This document shows positions 12,397 to 16,453 of a DNA stretch of 16,453 nucleotides, in pieces. This DNA comes from GCA-2861595 sp035526335. Its GTDB lineage: Bacteria; Actinomycetota; Acidimicrobiia; Acidimicrobiales; GCA-2861595. The DNA lies in the NCBI GenBank assembly GCA_035526335.1, contig DATLCN010000009.1, positions 1 through 16,453 on the forward strand, written 5' to 3'. A program made the translations under genes and the position numbers. The notes beneath the pieces were generated by a model that was not told the DNA's origin, made no database searches, and was given only the letters and a program-made list of their open reading frames with translations. Every line of letters begins with the position of its first letter. The first letter of the stretch is position 1.

Positions 12397-13262
12397 GCTT
12401 GTCACGCGATCGCCAGCCGGCCGACCGAAGCCACCTGCAGCGCTGGCTCACGGAGTGGGCTGCGGCTGAGAGCGTCACCGCCGGGCGGCTGCAGCGGCGG
12501 GTTTCGGTGCTGGTCGTATCGGCGATGCTCGATCACCTCCGTGACGCCGCTGGCGACCATCGATTCGGGCGAAGGGCGGCGCTGCTCTCGAGATGCGCTT
12601 CGGATCGAGGGCCCGCACCTCGAAGGACTTCGACACCGTGTACCGCGGGGCGCTCGACGATGCCGTTGCCGAGGTCGACACGGCGGTCGCGACGGAATGG
12701 AACGGCTTCGTCGGCCGCGTCACCCGCATCGGACGGGTGGAAGTACCGGGCCTGCAGGTGCAGCCGCTCAGGTTCGAGATCAAGCTCACCTTCAAGGGCA
12801 AGCCCTTCAGCACCTTGCCGATGGAGGTGGCCGCGCCGGAAGGCGATGCGCTGCGACGAGTGGACGCAGTCGAGGTCTCGCTCGATCCGGTCGGCCTTCC
12901 GGTACCGCCCACCGTTCCGTGTCTCTCCGTGCGCTACCAGATCGCCCAGAAGGCTGCATGCCTGCACCGACCCGCTCGAAGGGCACCGGCCGAATGATCG
13001 GGCCCACGACCTTGCCGACCTCATCCTCTTGGAGGAGCTGCTCGACGCCGCCGACTTGGGCGACGTTCGGGCGGCGTGCGTCGACGTCTTCGCCATCCGG
13101 GACAGGCAGCCGTGGCCGCCGGCGCTCGTCGCGCCGCCACACTGGCCACGACTGTGGAACACCATCGTCGAGGAGGATCGCTTCCCGGTCATCGCTCTCC
13201 ACGACGCCGTCGAACGGGTCCGCGCCCTCATCGAGCGCATCGACGCCGCGAGCGCAGGCTGA
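12393..13262 (+). pseudogene. abiEii: AbiEii-family nucleotidyltransferase toxin with two compensating frameshifts
   Basis: Starts at ATG 12393, overlapping abiEi. Frame one gives the N-terminus up to AMLDHLRDAAGDHRF. From about 12566 the family sequence continues in another frame: KGGAALEMRFGSRARTSKDF, then FEIKLTFKGKPFSTL and LSVRYQIAQK. These hold nucleotidyltransferase motif I (GGxALxxRFGxRxRxxKDFD) and the lysine-bearing strand. At about 12950-12953 it returns to the first frame: LHACTDPLEGHRPNDRAHDL, then ADLILLEELLD, to TGA at 13260-13262. One missing base near 12566 and one extra G near 12952 explain both shifts. Corrected, the protein is about 290 residues, normal for the toxin, which adds nucleotides to targets such as tRNA. 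It is either a pseudogene or the victim of two indel errors. Confidence 0.83.
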
Positions 13263-13362
13263 AGCTCATCCGGGTCCTGCGCCAATGCCAGTCCGGAGCG
13301 CCCGAGCGACCCGTGTCGTGACCGGGCCCGACCGGTCCCAACAGACCGTCAGTTGGACGGCT

Positions 13363-13384
13363 TCCCTTGACGATCGTCAAGGGA
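13363..13384. promoter_or_regulatory. Perfect 22-bp palindrome, operator candidate
   Basis: The half-site TCCCTTGACGA is followed without spacer by its exact reverse complement. It covers the -35 box of the promoter for the HTH gene at 13403, so a dimer bound here would block RNA polymerase. The downstream HTH protein is the obvious candidate ligand. Confidence 0.7.
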
Positions 13385-13395
13385 CAACCTACGGT
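13367..13395 (+). promoter_or_regulatory. Promoter: TTGACG - 17 bp - TACGGT, likely leaderless
   Basis: The -35 TTGACG (13367-13372) and -10 TACGGT (13390-13395) are separated by 17 bp. The expected transcription start about 7 nt downstream coincides with GTG 13403. No ribosome site precedes that GTG, which agrees with leaderless translation. Confidence 0.6.
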
Positions 13396-13402
13396 GTTCG
13401 TC

Positions 13403-13672
13403 GTGACCCACCATCTCGTCGGTGCCGCCGAGGTAGCCGCGATACTCGGTGTCAGTCGCCAACGCGTGGCCCAGCTGGTCACCTCGACTCTCGACTTTCC
13501 TTCCCCCGAGGTCGAGTTGTCGGCCGGGCGCATCTGGGCCCGTGAAGCAATCGAGCGCTGGGCGGCAGACCATGCTGAGCGGGGGCCGCGAGCACGAGGC
13601 ATCACAATTCCTGTCGACGGCGCCGGGGCCGGCGAGTGGCCAGTTCCCGAGTTGGGACCCTGGCCTGACTGA
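13403..13672 (+). CDS. Small helix-turn-helix DNA-binding protein (AlpA/excisionase-like)
   Basis: An 89-residue protein starting at GTG 13403, which fits the promoter; TTG 13367 would place the start inside the palindrome. Residues about 5-25 (LVGAAEVAAILGVSRQRVAQ) form the HTH with the AAExAxxLGVSRQRVxQL pattern of AlpA/MerR-like regulators. A wing follows: DFPSPEVELSAGRIWAREAI, then ERWAADH, where RIW.R.xIexWA is the typical end of these domains. The last 25 residues are Pro/Gly-rich and probably unstructured. It may repress its own promoter through the palindrome overlapping the -35, or act as a recombination directionality factor for the decayed element. The choice between these is open. 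Confidence 0.8.
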   Translation: MTHHLVGAAEVAAILGVSRQRVAQLVTSTLDFPSPEVELSAGRIWAREAIERWAADHAERGPRARGITIPVDGAGAGEWPVPELGPWPD

Positions 13673-13932
13673 ACCCTCCTTTGCGGGCGTCGAACACATC
13701 GACTGCCTCTCGATCTCAGTTCAGAGGATGAAACCTGCCTTCCGTGGGGCTTTGTCGACGACGCCGCAGATCCTTCGATCATCCGTGAGGGTGCCTGGAT
13801 CATCGTCGGGTCAATGACCGCCCACGCCGTGGCGCAGGTCTCCGAGATGGGGAGATCGTCCATGTTCGAACTCTCCCCGGCCCAGTCAGCCGTCACCGTC
13901 ACCTCCTCAACCTCAACAGCCCCGTCTCCTAG
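13673..13932 (+). pseudogene. Frameshifted small hypothetical gene
   Basis: Directly after the HTH stop, the same frame reads LSSEDETCLPWGFVDDAADP, then SIIREGAWIIVGSMTAHAVA. From about 13845 the protein-like sequence carries on in another frame as DGEIVHVRTLPGPVSRHRHL, ending at TAG 13930-13932. Joined by a one-base correction, this gives a compact protein whose end (VGSxxAHAVAQV..xDGEIVHVRxLPGPV) looks like a real beta-rich domain. No start codon precedes it in frame, so the N-terminus may also be shifted or may once have been part of the HTH protein. I do not know the family. It is probably a broken gene, with the same caveat about indel errors as the toxin upstream. Confidence 0.5.
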
Positions 13933-14004
13933 AACAAGCGTGCGATGGTCCGCCGATCGACAAACGGCCGGAGGTGGCGTCGGGTCCGCCTTCGGACGCA
14001 AAGC

Positions 14005-14202
14005 CGAGGTGGTGCGGCTGTCGTTGCGTTCGTAGCGGCCAGCGCCGATGGCGGCGTCGGCTTCTACTAGGTCGATGAGAGACTGCAGCACGAGCTGCAT
14101 GGCTTCTTTCATGAAGTCGAGGTCTCCGCCCGAGCGCAGAGCGTCGAGAAGTTCGGTCAGGGCAGACTGGTCAAGGGCCTTCGTGGGGTTCTCCTTTGTG
14201 AT
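14005..14202 (-). mobile_element. IS256/Mutator-family transposase N-terminal fragment
   Basis: The - strand reads TKENPTKALDQSALTELLDA, LRSGGDLDFMKEAMQLVLQS and EADAAIGAGRYERNDSRTTS. AIGAGRYER with RTT a few residues on is the conserved N-terminal block of IS256-type (Mutator) transposases, normally followed by RNG. Here the resemblance stops at RTTS, and the DDE catalytic domain is missing. No ATG or GTG precedes the first recognisable residues, although AAAGGAG is visible at their start; an internal ATG at 14112 exists. It is a dead stub that may mark where an insertion-sequence recombination shaped the island edge. Confidence 0.78.
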
Positions 14203-14436
14203 CCTGGCTTGGGAACACGTTGAAGATCCCGCGGTGGCCCTCTTCGCGGGTGGATGCCCCCAACCCCCGCTCCTCAGAGCCGGTTAGAGGCTCTGGATCA
14301 GGACTGCTGGTATGAGGACTGCGGCCGATCTGGGTTTCTTCACGGCCGTACTGCCCACGCTGGGGGCTGTCCTCAAATCCCACCACTCCAGGGGACACAC
14401 ACCCTCAGCGCCGGCGATCGTTATCGAAGGTCCTAC
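14203..14436. other. Non-coding stretch upstream of the surface-protein promoter
   Basis: No supported gene is seen. Two hairpins are present: CCCGCG/CGCGGG (14228-14233 with 14245-14250) and CAGAGCC-GGTTAGA-GGCTCTG (14275-14295). They lie just upstream of the transposase fragment and may belong to the end of the lost insertion sequence. No T-run follows either one. Confidence 0.45.
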
Positions 14437-14465
14437 TTGACGAGGTGGAACTTGATCTATACTGT
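14437..14465 (+). promoter_or_regulatory. Promoter of the RCC1/Ig-like protein gene
   Basis: TTGACG (14437-14442) is followed either by TATACT (14458-14463, 15-bp spacing) or TACTGT (14460-14465, 17-bp spacing). The gene's Shine-Dalgarno, AGGAGGG (14478-14484), stands 8 nt before the ATG at 14493. Confidence 0.6.
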
Positions 14466-14492
14466 CACCCGAAGGCTAGGAGGGCGGGGACG

Positions 14493-16453
14493 ATGGGCTG
14501 GGGACGCAGGAGGCGGAGCCTGTCCAAGGCTCGGGGAAGGTTGCAGGCGCGGGCTCCACGCGTCTGGCTGTGCACGAGATTAGTGATTGTCGTGGTCAGC
14601 TTGATCCAGGCTGGCGCCTCGCCGGCGTTCGCCGCCCGCCCCACCCCCGGGCTGGGCGCCATGACAGTGACGCCGGCCGAAGTCGTGGCCGGCACGACGA
14701 ACAACGCCTTGAGCTTCAGATTCGTGGCCTCAGGCCGCTTGTCGGGGGTGTCGTTGGACATCCCAGCGGGCTGGACCCCACCGCAGATCTCTGATGGTGC
14801 CGCCCCCGGCTTCGTGAGCATCCAGCAACGGACCTGCGCGTCAGCCACGCTGGCATCCACTGGTGCGATAAGCGGCAGCGGACCCTGGACGGTGCTCGTA
14901 ACGGTGGACTGTGTAAGGACCAAGCACTTCGTGCTCGCCTACGCCGGCGGCGCCAGCAAGGTGACCGCGCCGACGGTGGTGGGGCCCTATGTGTTTGCCG
15001 CCAAGGCCCGCCCCGGCGATTCCGTCAGCTTTGCTCCCCTGGCGTCCTCGCCGGTGGTCACCGTGGTCGCCGGAGCTGCTCGATCTTTGGTCCTCAGCGG
15101 CCTGACCGATCCTTCCACCGCAGGTGACCCCAGGTCGATCACGGTCACGGCCAAGGACGCCTTCGCCAACACCGCCATCTCCTATGCGGGCACGGTCAAC
15201 TTCGCCAGCACCGATGCGGCCGGCGACCTCCCAGCCTCCTACACATTCGTCGCCGCCGATGCCGGCACCCACACCTTGGCCAACGCCGTTGTCTTCAAGA
15301 CCGCCGGCACCCAGAGCCTGTCGGGTGCCGACTCGACCGACGCCACCATCGCCGGCTCCCAGAGTGTCACCGTCGTTCCCGGCGCCGCCCACCATCTCGC
15401 CTTCAGCGTGCAGCCCTCGACCACGCCTTCGGGAGCGACCATCGCCCCGAGCCCCAAGGTGCGCGTCGAAGATGCCTACAACAACCTCGCCGCCTCGACA
15501 GCCAGCGTTGACCTGGCCCTCACTGGCGGCACCGCCGGCGCCACCCTCTCGGGCCCCACCCCGGTGGCCGCTGTCGGTGGGGTCGCGAGCTTCAACGATT
15601 TGGCGGTGGACCGGGTCGGCACCGGCTACGGCCTGGCCGCAACCTCGGGGGCACTGACCGCCACGTCGAGCAGCGCCTTCGATGTCGCCTCATCGGGCCA
15701 GGCCATGTCCGGCTGGGGCTACAACTTCTTTGGCCAGTTGGGCGACGGCACCACCACCGCCCACTCCATCCCGGTGCAGGTGGGCACCGCCACCAACTGG
15801 GCCACCGTGGCCGCCGGCGGTTACCACACCGCCGCGATCAGGACCGACGGCACCCTGTGCGCGTGGGGCAACAACGAATACGGCCAGCTGGGCGACGGCT
15901 CCACCACCGCCCGCTCCTCCATCCCGGTGCAGGTGGGCACCGCCACGAACTGGGCCACCGTGGCCGCTGGCGGCAAACACACCGCCGCGATCAGGACCGA
16001 CGGCACCCTGTGGGCGTGGGGCAACAACGACTCCGGCCAGGTGGGCGACGGCACCCTTACCGCCCACTCCATCCCGGTGCAGGTGGGCACCGCCACCAAC
16101 TGGGCCACCGTGGCCGCTGGCGGCAACCACACCGCTGCGATCAGGGCCGACGGCACCCTGTGGGCCTGGGGCTACAACGGCTACGGCCAGGCGGGCTCCG
16201 GCAGCTTCTTCCCGGCACGGCTGGGCACGGCCACCGACTGGGCCACCGTGGCCGCCGGCCACTCCCACACCGCCGCGGTCAAGACCGACGGCACCCTGTG
16301 GGCCTGGGGCTACAACGGCTACGGCCAGCTGGGCGACGGCACCACCACCACCCGCTTCGTCCCGGTGCAGGTGGGCACGGCCACCGACTGGGCCACCGTG
16401 GTCGCCGGCGACTCCCACACCGCCGCGGTCAGGACCGACGGCACCCTGTGGGC
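14493..16453 (+). CDS. Secreted Ig-like plus RCC1-repeat surface protein, 3' partial
   Basis: The frame stays open from ATG 14493 to the window end (over 650 codons). AGGAGGG lies 8 nt upstream of the ATG. The first 48 residues are a long signal peptide: a basic region rich in Arg, a hydrophobic core (LVIVVVSLIQAGA) and an AFA-A cleavage site. Residues about 50-185 form a beta-rich domain without a recognised family. Residues about 185-405 look like bacterial Ig-like/filamin-type modules (AGAARSLVLSGLTDPSTAGD, SITVTAKDAFANTAI, HHLAFSVQPSTTPSG, VRVEDAYNNLAAST). From about residue 408 come RCC1 repeats of the form WGxNxxGQLGDGTTT followed by IPVQVG and HTAAIRTDGTLWA, five of them before the cut. 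RCC1 repeats make a seven-bladed propeller, so at least two more are expected. The role is probably adhesion or binding outside the cell; no anchor is visible in this part. Confidence 0.9.
   Translation, partial: MGWGRRRRSLSKARGRLQARAPRVWLCTRLVIVVVSLIQAGASPAFAARPTPGLGAMTVTPAEVVAGTTNNALSFRFVASGRLSGVSLDIPAGWTPPQISDGAAPGFVSIQQRTCASATLASTGAISGSGPWTVLVTVDCVRTKHFVLAYAGGASKVTAPTVVGPYVFAAKARPGDSVSFAPLASSPVVTVVAGAARSLVLSGLTDPSTAGDPRSITVTAKDAFANTAISYAGTVNFASTDAAGDLPASYTFVAADAGTHTLANAVVFKTAGTQSLSGADSTDATIAGSQSVTVVPGAAHHLAFSVQPSTTPSGATIAPSPKVRVEDAYNNLAASTASVDLALTGGTAGATLSGPTPVAAVGGVASFNDLAVDRVGTGYGLAATSGALTATSSSAFDVASSGQAMSGWGYNFFGQLGDGTTTAHSIPVQVGTATNWATVAAGGYHTAAIRTDGTLCAWGNNEYGQLGDGSTTARSSIPVQVGTATNWATVAAGGKHTAAIRTDGTLWAWGNNDSGQVGDGTLTAHSIPVQVGTATNWATVAAGGNHTAAIRADGTLWAWGYNGYGQAGSGSFFPARLGTATDWATVAAGHSHTAAVKTDGTLWAWGYNGYGQLGDGTTTTRFVPVQVGTATDWATVVAGDSHTAAVRTDGTLW
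15714..16453 (+). repeat. Tandem ~150-bp repeats encoding RCC1 blades
   Basis: Five units of about 50 codons (50, 51, 50, 46 and 50 residues) are nearly identical in DNA as well as protein, for instance GGTGCAGGTGGGCACCGCCA in the first three. The second unit has one extra serine, and the fourth lacks four residues around the GDGTTT turn. High DNA identity implies recent duplication or ongoing homogenisation. Confidence 0.9.

Noticed and set aside
14171..14398. 75-codon - strand frame covering the upstream region of the transposase fragment
   Set aside because: It has no domain or ribosome site and overlaps the IS256-type fragment in another frame; the two hairpins explain the region as well.
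15690..16418. 242-codon - strand frame rich in GGPVGGGAHLHRD repeats
   Set aside because: The repetition is a mirror of the RCC1-coding repeats on the + strand, not an independent gene.

Overview
The window is GC-rich DNA with frequent GTG starts and genes chained by ATGA or GTGA overlaps. This fits an actinobacterium (Actinomycetota, possibly Acidimicrobiia-like), perhaps from an environmental or metagenomic assembly. Lineage is inferred from style alone, because no rRNA or other marker gene is present. The window is cut at both ends: it opens in the C-terminus of a berberine-bridge-type FAD oxidoreductase (1-273) and closes inside a large secreted Ig-like/RCC1-repeat protein (14493-16453).

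Region A (599-6870, + strand) is a tightly packed envelope metal/thiol-redox cluster. In order it holds: a small membrane protein with a CPDC motif, a DsbD_2/TauE-like membrane protein fused to a cupredoxin domain, a free-standing HMA metal-binding protein (GMHCASC), CcdA, a decayed thioredoxin fragment, a small membrane protein, a membrane-anchored Asp-box beta-propeller, a thioredoxin-fold-like protein without CxxC, a His-rich membrane protein, an alpha/beta hydrolase, a second decayed thioredoxin fragment and an intact TlpA/ResA-type thioredoxin (WCVPC). My reading is that the set moves copper and reducing equivalents across the membrane. CcdA would pass electrons to the TlpA protein, and the HMA and cupredoxin domains would bind Cu.

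Region B (about 6900-14200) is an accessory island full of toxin-antitoxin (TA) modules and mobile-element debris, mostly on the - strand on its left side. It contains an excisionase-type HTH antitoxin with a PIN toxin, remnants of a second such pair, two members of a short acidic antitoxin family each coupled to a PIN gene or remnant, a small conserved-looking protein that also survives as a deleted copy at 401-577, and a truncated tyrosine integrase with an HNH-like N-terminus. Next to the integrase are four phased GTGTATC repeats (candidate arm sites) and a 3' half of tRNA-Lys(CTT) (candidate att core). Then follow an AbiEi/AbiEii type IV TA pair with two identical-format operators and a doubly frameshifted toxin, a small HTH protein behind a perfect 22-bp palindrome that overlaps its promoter, a frameshifted small gene and an IS256-type transposase stub. 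At least five genes here need a single-base shift to restore the family reading frame, so either the island is decaying or the assembly carries indel errors.

Region C (14437-end) has a recognisable promoter and Shine-Dalgarno site driving an exported protein with a long signal peptide, Ig-like filament-type modules and at least five near-identical 50-residue RCC1 (beta-propeller) repeats. It is probably a cell-surface or secreted protein.
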